Shown one piece after another: positions 10,671 through 23,639 of a stretch of DNA of 64,000 nucleotides. This stretch comes from Mucidula mucida (Eukaryota > Basidiomycota > Agaricomycetes > Agaricales > Physalacriaceae), in NCBI GenBank assembly GCA_015501055.1, contig JADNYV010000014.1, forward strand, positions 62,001-126,000, in the 5' to 3' direction. Each line of letters opens with the position of its first letter. Position 1 is the stretch's first letter. The position numbers and the translations under genes were made by a program. The notes under the pieces are model-generated. The model was not told the DNA's origin. It saw nothing but the letters and a program-made list of their open reading frames with translations, and made no database searches.

Positions 10671-11879
10671 AAGGGTAGAAGGGATAATTCAAAAAGTTTG
10701 AGTTGGAGCCACAGTCTTGACTTCTGAGAGTAGTTATGTATCAATATGGTATTGAAACCGTCGAAGGTCGGCGCCGCGCGGGTGGTATTGATATCATTAG
10801 TACTCCTCCAGGCCCCAGGGAGTCAGAAATCACTGCACCACCCTATTCCAGGATCCTAGTAAGCAAAAATATTGCCTACAACCTTCAACACTCTCTGGCT
10901 GGGAGTTGAACCCTGCTTTCGCGTGCCTTGTGCAGAATTGGACATGACAGGCGCATTTACTAACTGATATACGACCAGAGATAAATGAACTCTTGATATC
11001 TCTGATATTACCTGTTCACTTATGTGTTAGGACACATAAATCAGTTCTGAGAGGTGTTATGAATCGCCATATTTTCACATTTTCAATCTTATCATATCTT
11101 ATTGGGGGGCTTGTCTTATCAACCAACAGACTGTTTCATCATCTGTTTTGTCACCGATCATACTCCTTTTCATTACCGAAGCCGTACTCATGTCAGACAC
11201 ACGCCCAACACATGGATGACATCATACATGCCGATGCCTCATGGACTCCCTATTGTATACACACCACCGACACTCGTAGCACACATAGTCGTTTCAGTAT
11301 TATTACTTACATGCAGTTACCACTCGTATTTAATGGTTTCACGGACTAGTAGCATACAACACTGGGTCAAGGGTGTGGAGCATCCCTAGTGGAAACATGT
11401 ATGGACAAGGAGTCCCAAACACAGACTTACTAGTATATAAGCAGTAGTGTAGCATCATTGTACTTTAGTTCCGATCTCGTTTATACACCTGGCCTAGCCT
11501 AGTTCTACGAACGCAAACACTTTCTTTCCCTAAGTCTCTCTGTGGTACCTGGTTTAGTCACGTGGCTATAGTCAGTTGCTAACAAGAGGTGAATGTTCAT
11601 TTTTTGGTTCACGCTGGGAAAATGCAGGGATGTGAACTTTGGAGCTGAGATATGAGAATGGGGAACGGTCTCCTCTCTTGCCCCTCTTACAATGGATTTG
11701 TTTCTCCTCTTACAACCAGGAGGACCACTGACGTGCATAGTACTGGAACCCTTCAGTGCTCAACGCCCACCCACAGGTCTGAGGTAGGGTTCTAACAGTG
11801 CCAGCATCATCAGGTCCAATGTGTCTTGGTTCATTCAAGGCAGGTTGGCATTTGCATAGGTCAGGCACCCTACATTTGA
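10671..11879. other. Intergenic, AT-rich, no supported gene
   Basis: This lies between the duplicated block and the 3' end of the ABC transporter. Short unrelated open frames occur on both strands without domain or splice support. Local AT-richness rises at 11000-11460. No tRNA or clear terminal repeat was seen. Confidence 0.4.
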
Positions 11880-14800
11880 CTAAACATGTCGTCCCTCCGC
11901 CATGGCATACAACACAGCCTTATCGTTCGATTCGTCGACCAAAGCCCGAAGGAATCCCTTCTCTTTCTTGAGTAGTTGCGCCGGTGAGTCGAATTCAACA
12001 AGGTTTCCGGCGTCCAATACCATCTACGACGTCAGTCAATAATCAGCTCGATAACACACTTCGAGGACACCCACAATTTTATCCGCATCCATGATCGTCT
12101 GGAGCCGGTGTGCAACAGTTATCAGTGTAACATTGTCCTTCAACTCGTGACGAAGAGACGACTGGATGATCGCATCGGTCTTGTAGTCGATGGCAGAGGT
12201 TGCTGGAAAGTCGGAGACACGTTAAATCGATACTTCGGAAGGGGAAAAACTCCAACCTTCATCCAAGATCAAAAGTTTACTGCCTCTGACCATGGCTCTA
12301 GCCAGAGCAATGATCTGACGTTGTCCTACTGACAGATTCCCGCCGCCACTTGAGATCGTGCTGTCAAGAGTAACACGACCCTCCTCATTCTCGTCCTCGA
12401 GAGAGAATAGGCCAGCAGCGCGGAGTGCATTATTAAGGGAGGCATCGTCGTATTGCTCGAAAGGATCCAGGTTTTGGCGCAGAGAGCCGCTCAACAATTC
12501 CGGCTACAGACTATCACAATATATAAGAGCAAGTCTTTACGTATGACTTACCATCTGAGGTATGATGCTGATGCTTGTGCGAAGAGCATCCAGATTCACT
12601 AACGAGGTAGATAGACCGTCGTAGTAAACATTGCCCTCGGTGAAGATACATCTTAACAGTGACAAAGTCAAGGAACTCTTTCCAGACCCCGTTCTTCCGA
12701 CTGAGGGGATATATATGCATAAGCCAGTGGTCATTCCAGGCATAAGACAGCTCACCGATGCCGACACGCTCGCCAGATTTGATATGGAAAGAAATGTCAT
12801 GCAAGACTTTCGGTCCGTCAAGTGAATACCTCGCAGATAAGTTCTCAACGCGCAGATCACCGCTGGCAGGCCAGTACGCAGGCGGCCTTCCCTGGCTTGT
12901 CGCCTTGGGCTCTTGTTCGATTTGAATGTATTGCTGAATGCGCTCCAGGCTGTTTCCTGCATTCGGTTAGGCCCGGCAAAGATCAGGCGAGCAGAATGCG
13001 AGCGTCATACCTTGCACCTCGAACATGTTCAGAGTTCGAACCCACCACATGATCAGACCGCTGAAAGCAACTACACGCCGTGTTAAGTACTTGTGGCGCG
13101 AATAAAAAAAATACATACTGGCCAGGTTCAGAGAAAAGCCAGTTGAGCCTGCTTCTTGGTCTTTAAAGTAAACCAGATATGTGGCTAAGGCAGCAGCGAA
13201 TATACCCCCAAGAGAGTCAATACGAATAGATATCCAACGGCCCAAGTCGTAAAAAACTCTTGAAGCCCGTGTGTATCTATCGATACGGCGCAAAGACTCG
13301 TTGATGAATTCTTCCTGCACTCCGTAGGCGCGCACAGAAGCTATGAAAGAATGAGCGTTATCGAACCAATGACCGAGATTGTAGCTTACTCAGTCCGGCA
13401 ATAGCTGCACCAAAACTATCCCAAGTAATGAGGACAATACGAAAACGAGTCTGCAAACATACTGTGCAAGCACCGGAGCCTTCGCGTTCGCCATTTGTCG
13501 CTTGACGCCCAGTTGCGCCTTGATGTAGACCTGTCCGCAAAGAACGCCGGCGACGGCGACTGCAACCGAAGGTATCAAGAATACAGGCGTGACTATGACG
13601 ATCGCACAGAATTTGACGAGCAGAACCATTGAGACATTGAGCGCATATTGGAACCACATCGCCAAGGGCCCATCAACTAGAAGACTCGTCAGGCGCATCA
13701 TTCGAAGCGTGGACAGACACTAACCCGCTTGAATATCCTGGGTACATCTCGCGATCACTCTCGATGTAGGAGTTGTATCCAACCATCTATGCCAAGTCAA
13801 TGATGCGTGCGTGAAGGCAAAGCACAGCTTACTGACCGAAGAGTCGTACCAAGGATGGATTGCATGAGTTGATGATGGAGGGATCTAGATGCGCGCAGAG
13901 TCCCGTACACGAATACCCCGACCGTGAAAGTATAACATATAGCTGAGCCGACCGTGAAGGAGCCTAGAGGTGGGACTTGATTAGCGACAGTACCAGACTC
14001 GGAGTCGAATGTACGTTGAGCTCACTGTAGATGCCAAGATAACTAATAGAACTTGTTCAGGACGCAATTTCCAGACAAGAAGATTACTTACTAGAAGACC
14101 GATATTTCCGCTGCCTCGCTGTTCTGCTCGTACTGCGAAGCCCAGTATCCAATCCACCACGTCTGCGAAACGTTAAAAATCTCTACGAGTGTAAAGCCAC
14201 CAATGACGGATAAAAAGTACTTCCAGACATGATTTCCGCCCATCGCATTGAAATAGAGTTGAACTGACCGAAATATGAGACCAAGAATCCACGGGCAGAA
14301 GTACACGTACGAGCGGACCAACCAACATGGCCGTCATCCATCTCTTCCGCAATGATGAGCTTTCTGGAAGGCTTCTTATCGGCAGGACTATCTATCTCTT
14401 GAGCACCTTTCTCTAGAGATTGCTCATCCTTCATAGCTTCATCCTTCAAACTCTCGGTTTTACCCAGGACATCCGATGCGGAACCCTGCGCACTGATACG
14501 GCCATCCTTGACAGATACTACGAAATCCGCCACGGGTAAAGTAAGCGCAACATTATGTGTCTAGAGGGCAGGATCAGATAAACCGCGGCGGCCAAGGTGC
14601 GAAACTGACCACTAAAATTATCGTCCTCCCTTTGACGAGGTCTCCGGCAAAGCACTTTTCGACTATCCACTTGGCAGTATGAACGCTGAGGGAGTCAGTG
14701 AAGTGATCGCATTCTGAAGAATATCCGCTCACTCGAGAGCAGCCAGGACGTCATCTAGCAGGATGATCTCTGCAGTCGAGTAGATTGCCCTAGAACAACT

Positions 14801-17424
14801 ACATTAGCACATCGTGACCGAGGGAACGACCGTCATAACATGCCTTGCCAAGGTGACGCGGGCCTTCTGCCCTCCACTCAATGTTACTCCTTTCTCGCCG
14901 ACCTCAGTCTCATCACCGGCATCAAACAGCGAGATGTCTCGCTCAAGCCCGCACTGATAAATGACCTGTTTGTAGCGATCTTCTTCAAACGGACCGCCGA
15001 ATATAATATTTGCCTGAACAACGTTCAATTCAACGGTACCTCGCTTCAGAGGCAAGCTATACCTTGATCGTCTCGTTTTGTACCCAAGACTCTTGCGCAG
15101 CATAAGCAATGCCATTTGCGCGAGGAAGACTATACCAAGATTCTGGCCCGATCGGGATAAAGTGCATCTCGCCTATCGGTAACGTTGTGAGTTGTAAAGA
15201 TGCATACAGAGAGAACTAATGTCATGCACCGAGCAGAGCCGTCAACAAGGAACTCTTTCCGGAGGCTGTGGGCCCAACAATAAGGTTCAAACGTCCGGGC
15301 TTGAATGTTAGGCGGTCCTCGATCTTCAACAAAAAGTTGCGCTTTGACGAGTCATCAATGGACCATGTAAAGGACGCGTCCTGAAAGCCGATCACGGTAG
15401 ACACAGCATCCTCGCCTGCGGGAATACACACATCACCGCTAGTGGTCGCGCTGTCGGCAAACGCGTCAATTAGCTCAATCTAGAGAAGATCATCAGCATA
15501 GTGCCGGGCGAACATCGATACGGCACTCACGTTCTTCAAGAAATCGTTTATACGATCAGCGGACACTTTTCCGGCTATAGAAGTCGTGATTAAGTTGAAG
15601 ATTGCGTGAAGTTGCTGCTGCAGTATCTCGAAGACCGCCATACTAGAGAAAACAATGGAGGCTGTAAGCTCCCCTTTCATCACGACCGTCTGCGAACTGT
15701 GGTTAGAGGTGGAATCACTAGAGAGAGCGAAACAAGTACACTAAAGAAGGATCAGACTGCTTAGCACTGACGGAAATGACAATTCGCTCACTAAACAGCG
15801 TATGTGGCGATCATAGTAAGGATCGGCATGAAGAAACTGACGTCGAAGGTTAGGTCTTGAGATCAAGCAGAAGTATTGCGCACTTTACAACACCGTTGAG
15901 GAGATCAAGAAGTTGTCGATACTTAATCCATATCATTTCAATTTCACGCCTGGAGGTGATACGTTCGTCCATCCGGGTCTCCCAGCCAAAGAGCTTGACC
16001 ATGCGAAGGACGTTCATAACTGAAAAGAAGTTCGCTCAAGGCAAGCCAGAAAGAAAACAGAGAAACTTACCCTCAGTAACACTTTGAATTCTGGCATCCG
16101 CCCTCTTAAGTCTATTTTCCTGCACGGTGTGCGTGCGTTTGGCAATCCGTCCCGGAATCGGCAGCATGACGATCAAAATGGCCAGACCGACGAACGCGCT
16201 GCGCAACGGTGAATATCGTGGAGTCATGGCAGCAATAATGAATCGAAGACACACCTCCATCCAAGAAGGGTGTACAGAAACAAAATGCAGAGTGAAATTT
16301 GTATTGGGACATAAGCGACGATCAGGAAGAAATCTCTCGCCTCCACGACAGTCTGTAGGTCCGTCGAAACGAGGTTGTTAATCTTTCCGACCAGATTGCC
16401 CGCGGCTGAGTCATGCTGAGATGTCTTCTTAGCACCCTCCTTCCCAACCTTGGTTTTTGACGGATTCGTGTTAGTGCTGCCGTTACTACCTTGAACTGTA
16501 GATTCATCACCGTCGCTGGTGGAAGTCGCACCATCGAGCGTCGAATCTGCCTCGGATAGAGACGCAGTGTCAGGCGTAGAAGGGGAAGTTGATCTCCTAC
16601 TATCCTCACCCTCCGGAACAGCAGCTTTCATACGAATACGGAGTGAGTGCTCAAACACGAGCTCGGTGAGAAGTGCTTGGAAACGGGCGATGATCTTGGC
16701 CTGAAGAGCATGAGATAGTGAATGAACGAGAATGCTGATGGACTTACCACAGTATAAAAGTACCACTGGAAAACGATAGACGCTAGCACGGGACCGAATA
16801 GTAAAAACAAGATCCAAACGAAAGGACGGATGAAAGCATCTTCTCCTCGCGTTTCGACGTATCTGTGATTAAGAGATGATGTCGTTGAATACAAGGACAT
16901 GATAGGCGAACTTACGCTAGTAGCCTATTGAGGCCAATAGGACTCGCAAAGGCAAAAACAATACGTAGCTCGATCATTAGTAGAAGGTCCAAGTACTCCC
17001 AACGGAAAGCCAGAAGCAATCCCCATAACAAATGACGCTTTGGTGCACCAGAGAAAACGTCGAGGTCAAGCTGAACTAAATCTAATATTAGCCCGGCACC
17101 ATATCCAGCTTCTCCCTATCGACCCACGGGCACGCGTAAAGGCCTTGCATGATGATGGCATTGATGGAGCATATGTGTTATCGCCAGCAATGAGGAGGAG
17201 GCAGTGAGCTGCAATAGGTATCGATTCCGTAAAGCATTGGAGTGATTTCGACATTGATTCACCAGCGACAAGCAGCAACAAGAAGACCATGGCGAGCTGT
17301 AGACGCGTAGTATTTCAAAGACGAGTTCTGCGAAGAGTCGGCGTGTTGACGCCGCCGGTGGCTCTTGCCAAACACCGCCAAGCTGAAGCTCAGAACCCGC
17401 AGACTTACTTAGAAACAAAGGCAT
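11880..17424 (-). CDS. ABC transporter, ABCC/MRP-type full transporter
   Basis: This is a multidrug-resistance-protein-like exporter with two transmembrane domains and two nucleotide-binding domains, interrupted by many short introns. TMD1 begins with D-V-F-S-G-A-P-K-R-H-L-L-W-G (~17060) and runs to ~15500. NBD1 shows Walker A G-P-T-A-S-G-K-S-S (~15250), signature L-S-G-G-Q-K-A-R (~14870) and Walker B I-I-L-L-D-D-V (~14755). TMD2 spans ~14300-12980. NBD2 has Walker A G-R-T-G-S-G-K-S-S (~12690), signature L-S-V-G-Q-R-Q (~12310), L-L-I-L-D-E and the H-loop T-V-A-H-R-L-Q-T (~12110). The stop TAG is at 11880-11882. An acidic Ser/Thr-rich insertion of ~60 residues (16620-16440) sits in a cytoplasmic loop of TMD1. 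The N-terminal TMD0 exons (17100-17430) could not be joined convincingly, so the 5' boundary is approximate. Its position between the P450 and UbiA genes suits a metabolite exporter, but MRP-type pumps are widespread. Confidence 0.88.
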
Positions 17425-17701
17425 CGCAGAAAGAATTGTGGAGGCGTGTACTGACCAATATACTACTAGAGGCTGGCAAGTGTATGCATCTCAGTGCATT
17501 ATCTGTGAGTCTACATTCATCCAGTAACCCCACTCACATATCCACCGCGCACGAAATGCGCCACAATACCGATCTGATAGCCGCCGGGAAAGACTAGAGG
17601 CCCGGAACTCTTGTCTGGAAAGCGAAATAAATAACCCGTGACATAGTTATACAAAGCTACAAAGCCAACGAAAACAATGCGATATCGTTCCCAGTTCACC
17701 C

Positions 17702-18901
17702 TCAAGAAGACTCGCCTAGGGCATCCAACAACCTCATCCACGCCTTCACCATTCTATGCTCCTTCTCTATTCCCGGAGCCGTAACACGACCCAGCCCCAG
17801 AGTCCGAATCTTTTCCATATGATAACGCACAATCCCCAACACAGTCTCGTTCCCCTGCACGATTTCCTGCTCGACCAAATCCACAATGTCAGGAAGCCGC
17901 CACCCCTCTCTCCAAGCATAAGGCAACTCCGTAGGATTCCGCGCCAAGTAGTCCACGGCGCGCGCTAGCGTCTGCAAGAAGCCAAAGGGCAAGTCCAGCG
18001 CTGCCACGATGCGAGACGGTTGTCCACGTAGAATGTTGTAGACGCATGTCGACAGACGCATCAGAGGCAGATTATACCAGAACGCTTCCTCGCCGGATGG
18101 ATGTCTACCGATCAACTTGATTTTGAGGAGTAAAATCATCACCTTCACGGCCCCCCGCTCTACAAGGGCCTCGCTGAAGTACGACTCGAGTGAGAACACC
18201 TCGAGACACATCAAGTTGGTGTAAAGCACATGTGGCGGGAGACAGTCAGTGATGCAGTTCCTGAATGTCAAATCGGTACACTCGTTAACATTATCCCAGC
18301 CACGAAACACAGTGTCATGAGGACATGCGCGTATGGCCTCATGCAAGCAGTTATTCATCTCTGGAACTTGCGTTATGATATGTATGATCAGTTCCACCGA
18401 GACCACGCCCTCTCCAGTATATGTGGACGGAGAAATGAGCAAGAAATAGTCGAAGATGAGCTTGATATCGTCAGGCACCATGTCCAATCCTATAGGGCAA
18501 TCCAGAAACATGCCGCAGACGGTGCTCAGCACGACTTCAACGGCTTCGCAGACTCGGCCGGAAGTGGTTATCAGTTCGTATGTTCCATCGTACAAAATGG
18601 AGAGGGTGTTCATGAGATGTCGGAACAGCAACGGGAGGCTTGTATTGAATGGGGAGCCGCCGAACGAGTCAAGGTCCAGCAACATGTGCACTTGCAAGGC
18701 GATGACGACGTCGGAGTGGTGATTGAGTGGTGCCAAAGGGTCGGGCGCCGCGCCATTTATGCCGGGCTTGAACTCGGGATGGGTGAGAATAATTGGGAGT
18801 AACCGCGCTGCTTCCTCGAAATTATGGTCGAAGCCAGACTGGAGGAGTTGGGCGATCGCGCACTCAATATCAATGTAGGGGTTGTCCGTGTCATCGAGCA
18901 T
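17702..18901 (-). CDS. Conserved-looking hypothetical protein, ~400 residues
   Basis: A single uninterrupted frame of 399 codons, all-helical in appearance, with no signal peptide or transmembrane segment. It has many Leu/Ile/Val-rich stretches such as L-P-L-L-F-R-H-L-M-N-T-L-S-I-L, suggesting an alpha-helical repeat (ARM/HEAT-like) scaffold, but I do not recognise a named family. The ATG at 18901 opens the frame. A short upstream exon beginning M-V-G-H-V-S-S-L-L near 19018 followed by an intron ending in CAG at about 18920 is plausible but does not splice in phase as I read it. The 3' end is close to the uncertain 5' end of the ABC transporter on the same strand. Confidence 0.7.
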   Translation of the reverse strand: MLDDTDNPYIDIECAIAQLLQSGFDHNFEEAARLLPIILTHPEFKPGINGAAPDPLAPLNHHSDVVIALQVHMLLDLDSFGGSPFNTSLPLLFRHLMNTLSILYDGTYELITTSGRVCEAVEVVLSTVCGMFLDCPIGLDMVPDDIKLIFDYFLLISPSTYTGEGVVSVELIIHIITQVPEMNNCLHEAIRACPHDTVFRGWDNVNECTDLTFRNCITDCLPPHVLYTNLMCLEVFSLESYFSEALVERGAVKVMILLLKIKLIGRHPSGEEAFWYNLPLMRLSTCVYNILRGQPSRIVAALDLPFGFLQTLARAVDYLARNPTELPYAWREGWRLPDIVDLVEQEIVQGNETVLGIVRYHMEKIRTLGLGRVTAPGIEKEHRMVKAWMRLLDALGESS

Positions 18902-20264
18902 TGATTTTGTGCGCTGCAAGAAGAGGTCCTGAGTTTTGGAACGTAAGAAATAGAAAGGTTTGACTGACCTTACGAGGTATGACAGAAATGTTTAGAAGAG
19001 AGGAGACGTGGCCCACCATTGTTAAAACGCGCTACAAGACCAGAGGCACATGATGAAGGCCAAGAACAATGGTAGATTTGTAGACATGTAGCCGAATGAT
19101 GTTAATCTACACGGTTGCGCGCAGGTACTGATTCCCGGAGAGTGTTGGTCCTCTTTGAACCAGAGGCCAATGTTCATAGACCTCTATTCTTATGACCTTT
19201 GCTTTGTATCTCTTCTGTGTTGTCAAGACCCGCTCAGCACGTCTATAATAGCAGAATCGAGGAGAAGAAGCTCACTTGTATCGCCTTGAAAGATAAGCTG
19301 AGAAGTGGCTTGGGGGTCTTGATTGTCGGCGCGTAGAGTATAATGGTGGGAGGAGTAAAGACCTGTTAGCGTCACATGTTAATCTTGCCGCCTCGCTCTC
19401 TCAAGTAGTTTCCTCGCCGGCCTCTACTGAAATGAGCGGAGTCTTTTCGTGGGGGAGACGCGTACCAGCAGGTTTGATTCTAGGTTGGATCATGCTAGAA
19501 GGCTCGGACGGTCTGAGTTCTCATAGGCATAAAGACGTACTCTGAATGACGCATCTAATCCAAGGCGGTTGAACGAGAAGGAGATGTCGGAGCGTCGAAG
19601 GCGTTGTTGACAGCAGGTCATAACGGTAGATCTCAACCAGGGGCGAAAGTCGGCCAAAGACAGTAATACGCAGCAAGAATGTAGACAGAAAATGACATAC
19701 TGCTGAGATGCAGAGCCAATAGCTGGCTGGGGGAGCAGTACTTAAGGAAAGACAGTTACCTGTTCAAAGGCAAGCCTTGTGATCGATCATTTGCTTTTCC
19801 TGCTTGCTGCCATCATGAGCGATGCCACCCGACTCTTATTCAGGTATTCCCTATATCTACACTGCTCTATGTTATTATGGACGCCCTTTGACTAAATCCA
19901 ATCCCTACATTCAATGTCATCACAAGGATGAATACCGCCAAAAGTTGATTGCAATAGAGGAAGGTCGACTACTACTATTGTAAGGCTAGACGTGGAGAAG
20001 CAACACAATGACGAGATATTTGGGTGCGCAAGGTGTCGACAAAGGTACGCAAACCGTACACCTTTCATTGAACAGCATTGCCTTACTTCACGTCATACAG
20101 CGGAGATGAAGCAAAGACTGAGACCGAAACAGCTCGCCACCTCGGGAAGCATCAAGTTGCCTATCTCTCTGTGTCTCCAACCATTGTGAACGTTCTTTGA
20201 CTTAGCTCGCTTGTGTCCCCGTTGTGTTTGCATACCCGCCCTTTTCCGCCTCTTGTCCTTCGTC
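18902..20264. other. Intergenic, no supported gene
   Basis: About 1.3 kb upstream of the minus-strand hypothetical gene and before the tandem duplication. I find only short frames without domains. Confidence 0.4.
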
Positions 20265-20884
20265 CTCCTCGTGTACCCAGCAAACACCAGCACGATGTCA
20301 TGATGATAACGCGGCGAAACCTACTGCTTGCTTATGTATTGCGTACTCGCATGGACCTCAGAATACGTTCTTCCAACGCTTCGTTTGGGTCGATGTTCTT
20401 TCCTACCAGTTATCGCGAGTCGCACACGCCGGTTTTACAACAACACTCAACCAGTCGCAACCTGTCACTTGGATTGGGATGCGTGCGAAGGCAATCGTAG
20501 TCTTTGAGCTTGGCTTCATCCCGTATCGAATACGTGTAATTGACTTCAACGACTTGTCGGACTAGTCGCGGAGGGAATTGACCATCATAATTCCAGCAAT
20601 TAATCTAGATCGCCCTCACCGAACACCCCCCTTTCGTATATCTACGGTTCCTAGCTCGTCCTTGACCTGCTTCACAATTCGCCGCCTGGGCAGGTTGTTG
20701 GAGGTTCATACGTTAAGTATGTGCCTGCAAGTTCGTAACAACGCTTGCGTCTTTACCTCAATGATGGGATATGATGACACGAGGACGCGACTTCCAGTAA
20801 AAAGCCACCAACCTGATGCCCAGTCGTTCCCTCTTCAAGCCCGGACTTTCTGGGGCTCTCTTCGACGCGCTATCATTTCCAGCT

Positions 20885-21668
20885 ATGCCGCCCACTGCAT
20901 CTCTTCTCATGGTGCCTTGGATGTGAGCGTCCGAAAAACCATGTTTGTCCCTTGCTCATCATGGTTCGCGTAGTTCGCTGACAGATTTCAACGTCACTTG
21001 TACGTCTTGCTTTCCATTCTCACTAGAATCTTGGCCTGTTGCTCATCCCCGCAGTATATCAGTGGAGGATTGGGTCGTGCACGCAACGCTTCGGTGCTGG
21101 ATTCTTCAAACTGCGGCACACATTCTTCCTTGTTCTTACGCTGGTTGATTCGAACGGGAAGAAATATGAGGGCTCCACATCGGCACGCAAGGCCAACCAC
21201 TGGGAATACGACAGAATCACACTGTATGCCCTTCGATACCGTGCCATGGCGAACATTGATTCAATCGATCGCGTCCTTAGACCTAACAAGCCGCATGCCA
21301 AGATCACCTTCAACGTATACAGGTCACGTTGGAAAGGTATTCCTTTGTTATACGAAAGAATTGCTGCAGGTGAAGTAACGATTGAGAATCTTGACAATGG
21401 CGAGGGTGCGTTCCTTTCCCTCCACTACATACCCTTGATGGGCAACAATGCTCAGAGTCATGCAGGGGAAATCGGACTGAGTGAAGTCTCGGATTCAAAG
21501 GAAGAAACAATCCCATTGAAGCTCAAATTTTTTGTGGAGAGAGGACAGGCCCTCATCCACCGCAGCCGAATCGTTACACTCCGGAAAGACGATGGAGACT
21601 TCGGCCTTAAGTATCAGCAGAGGCACACGGACAGTCTGGTATATTCATGTGTGATAGCAATGTGGTGA
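20885..21668 (+). CDS. Small possibly C2-like protein, tandem copy A
   Basis: Exon 1 starts M-P-P-T-A-S-L-L-M-V-P-W and is followed by tiny exons. A core then reads F-F-L-V-L-T-L-V-D-S-N-G-K-K-Y-E-G-S, and after an intron I-T-F-N-V-Y-R-S-R-W-K-G-I-P and G-E-V-T-I-E-N-L. The alternation of beta-strand-like segments, with a W-E-Y-D-R-I-T-L strand, resembles C2-like sandwiches such as those at the N-terminus of mushroom NLR-like proteins, but no calcium-binding aspartate pattern is evident. The last exon retains a long frame to the stop at 21666-21668. The exact splice of exons 2 and 3 is uncertain. Function is unknown; the C2 reading is inference. Confidence 0.5.
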
Positions 21669-22313
21669 CTTTGTTGAAGAAATGTCGGAATTGTGTTCTG
21701 GGTTCATTGTCGCAGCGATAGTCTGGGGTGTTCGTCGTTATGTACCTCGTCTGCCCAGCAAACACCCGCACGGTGTCATGATGACGACGCGGCGAAGCCT
21801 CCTGGCTGTTTACTATGTTGCTCACTCGCACCTCAGGACACGTTCCTCCAACGCTTCGTTTGGGACTGCCAAATGTCGCGAGCCGCACACGCCGGTCTTC
21901 AAGTCACAAGTCGCAACTTGACACTTGGATTGGGACGCGTGCTTGAAGCTCGCCATAGCGTGGCTTTCTTCGCGCATCGATTACGCGTAATAGATTACAA
22001 CAACATGTTCGGACTTCTCCAGTTTCGCGGGGGCAACTGAGCATCCTTATTCTAGCAATCAATCTAGACCACTCCTCGAATGCCCCTTTCGTACAGCTGC
22101 GGTTCCATACTAGGTTGTCCTCGACCTACTTTACAATTCGTCGACTGGGCAGGTGATTGTACTTCTGTACACGGGAATCGAGTTCGTAACAACGCTTGCG
22201 TCTTTACGCCAGTGGTAGAAAATGGACACGAGGCCGCGAGTTTCCGTGAAAAGCCACCAACCCTCTTCAACCACGAACTTTCTAGCAGTCTCAACGCGTC
22301 ACCATCTCCAGCT

Positions 22314-23020
22314 ATGCCGCCCGCTGCCTCGCTTCCCATTGTACCTTGGGTGTAAGTATCCTCAAAACTGTTGTTAGTCCTCTGTTCATGATCCAAACAG
22401 CTCGCTGGCAGATTTCAGCGTCATTGGTGTGTCGCCACTTTCATTCCCACCAGAAATTCGCGTTGATTATACTCCTAGCCCATCAGAGAGGGTTCGGGGA
22501 ACAATGCGCGATACCATTTCCTAGAGTCTTCAAACCGCCGCGCAAGTTCTTCCTCGTTCTGACGCTGGTTGATCTATACGGGAAGAAATACGAGGGCTCT
22601 ACATCAGCGTACAAGGATGATACCTGGAAATACGACAGGATCACTCTGTATGTCGCTTATATCGAGTATTTTTCGTCTGACTTTGCGCTTCAGACCTGAG
22701 AAGGCGCAAGCCAAGGTCACTTTTAACGTGTACCGCTCACGCTGGAGAGGTATACCGCTCGGGTACCAGAGGATTGCGGCAGGCGAAGTTACGATGGAGA
22801 GCCTTGGCAATGGCATATGTACGCTCTTCTCCTTCTCTTCTTTGCCTTAGTCCTCAGTACTCAGTCTTATGTAGGCTGGATTCAACTGAGTGAGGTTGAT
22901 TCTAAGAGATATAGCATACCACGTCTCCTCGAAGTTTCCGTGAACAGAGGCTCAGGCCCTCACCCACCGCAGCCGAATCGTTACCCACCGGGAAAGCAAT
23001 GGAGACTTCGCCCTGGGTAG
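22314..23020 (+). pseudogene. Small possibly C2-like protein, tandem copy B, C-terminus frameshifted
   Basis: Copy B has the same exon plan as copy A: start M-P-P-A-A-S-L-P-I-V-P-W at 22314, core F-F-L-V-L-T-L-V-D-L-Y-G-K-K-Y-E-G-S, then V-T-F-N-V-Y-R-S-R-W-R-G-I-P. In the last exon the frame slips by one base relative to copy A in the G-x-A/G-L/P-H segment near 22950, so the C-terminal third is unrelated and ends at 23020. It might still be expressed as a shorter protein. Confidence 0.5.
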
Positions 23021-23639
23021 ACGACCACGATTATTCTGGGATATCCGTGTGCAATCGTAACACTGTGTGTGGCGAATTTGGAACAAATATCGGACAGTTT
23101 TTCTTCGAGGACTGTCGCAACGTTGAGATAGTCGAGGTCGATTACTAGCTGTGCGTTGACGTTTATGTAACAGCGGGTGGACGTGAGCCTACTAGGTTGA
23201 GGTGACAAGCAGAATGTCAGGAACTCTGAAGGGGCATGGCTTAGGTTCAGACCAGGCAAGAGGAAATGATCGGCGTGATCGTTCATTGCTGTCATGTTGT
23301 TATATCGCTCGCCCGTGAGCTCCAACGTCATGTTCCTTCGGCTCGAAAATTGGCAAATCGCCGCCTTGTAATGGTTCTATGCCGTCTTTAGCTCCTCCGA
23401 CCATCGTATTAAGCTGAAGATGGAGCAATAATAGAAGACTGCTGTGAGTAAACAGCACTTCCTGTCCTGCATTTCTTCGTTCTTCGCTTCATCCTCTTTC
23501 CAGCGCCATCGATGCCATACGATAACCTCCGTTTCGTTCCAGTCTCCGCTACAGAACGCTGCCAATGCCCATACAAGAAAGACCAAGCGCATCAAGACGG
23601 GATCAGGCTTGACTTCCTTACAACTCGCGTCTCAGGTTC
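23021..23639. other. Intergenic, no well-supported gene
   Basis: A minus-strand frame (22981-23331) of about 116 codons lies here. It lacks a domain and overlaps the end of tandem copy B. No other signal is seen. Confidence 0.35.

Larger units (their letters stand above)
20265..23020 (+). repeat. Tandem duplication, two ~1.4-1.5 kb units
   Basis: Unit A (about 20265-21735) and unit B (about 21740-23020) are direct repeats. The similarity starts ~600 bases upstream of the genes: both carry CAGCAAACACC, GATGTCATGATGA-like and CAACGCTTCGTTTGGG words. It continues through the coding exons. Matching start codons are 1429 bases apart and upstream anchors 1479 apart, so the copies differ by indels. 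Confidence 0.85.

Noticed and set aside
22981..23331. Minus-strand frame of 116 codons
   Set aside because: Composition is plausible but there is no domain, promoter or exon partner, and it overlaps tandem copy B.
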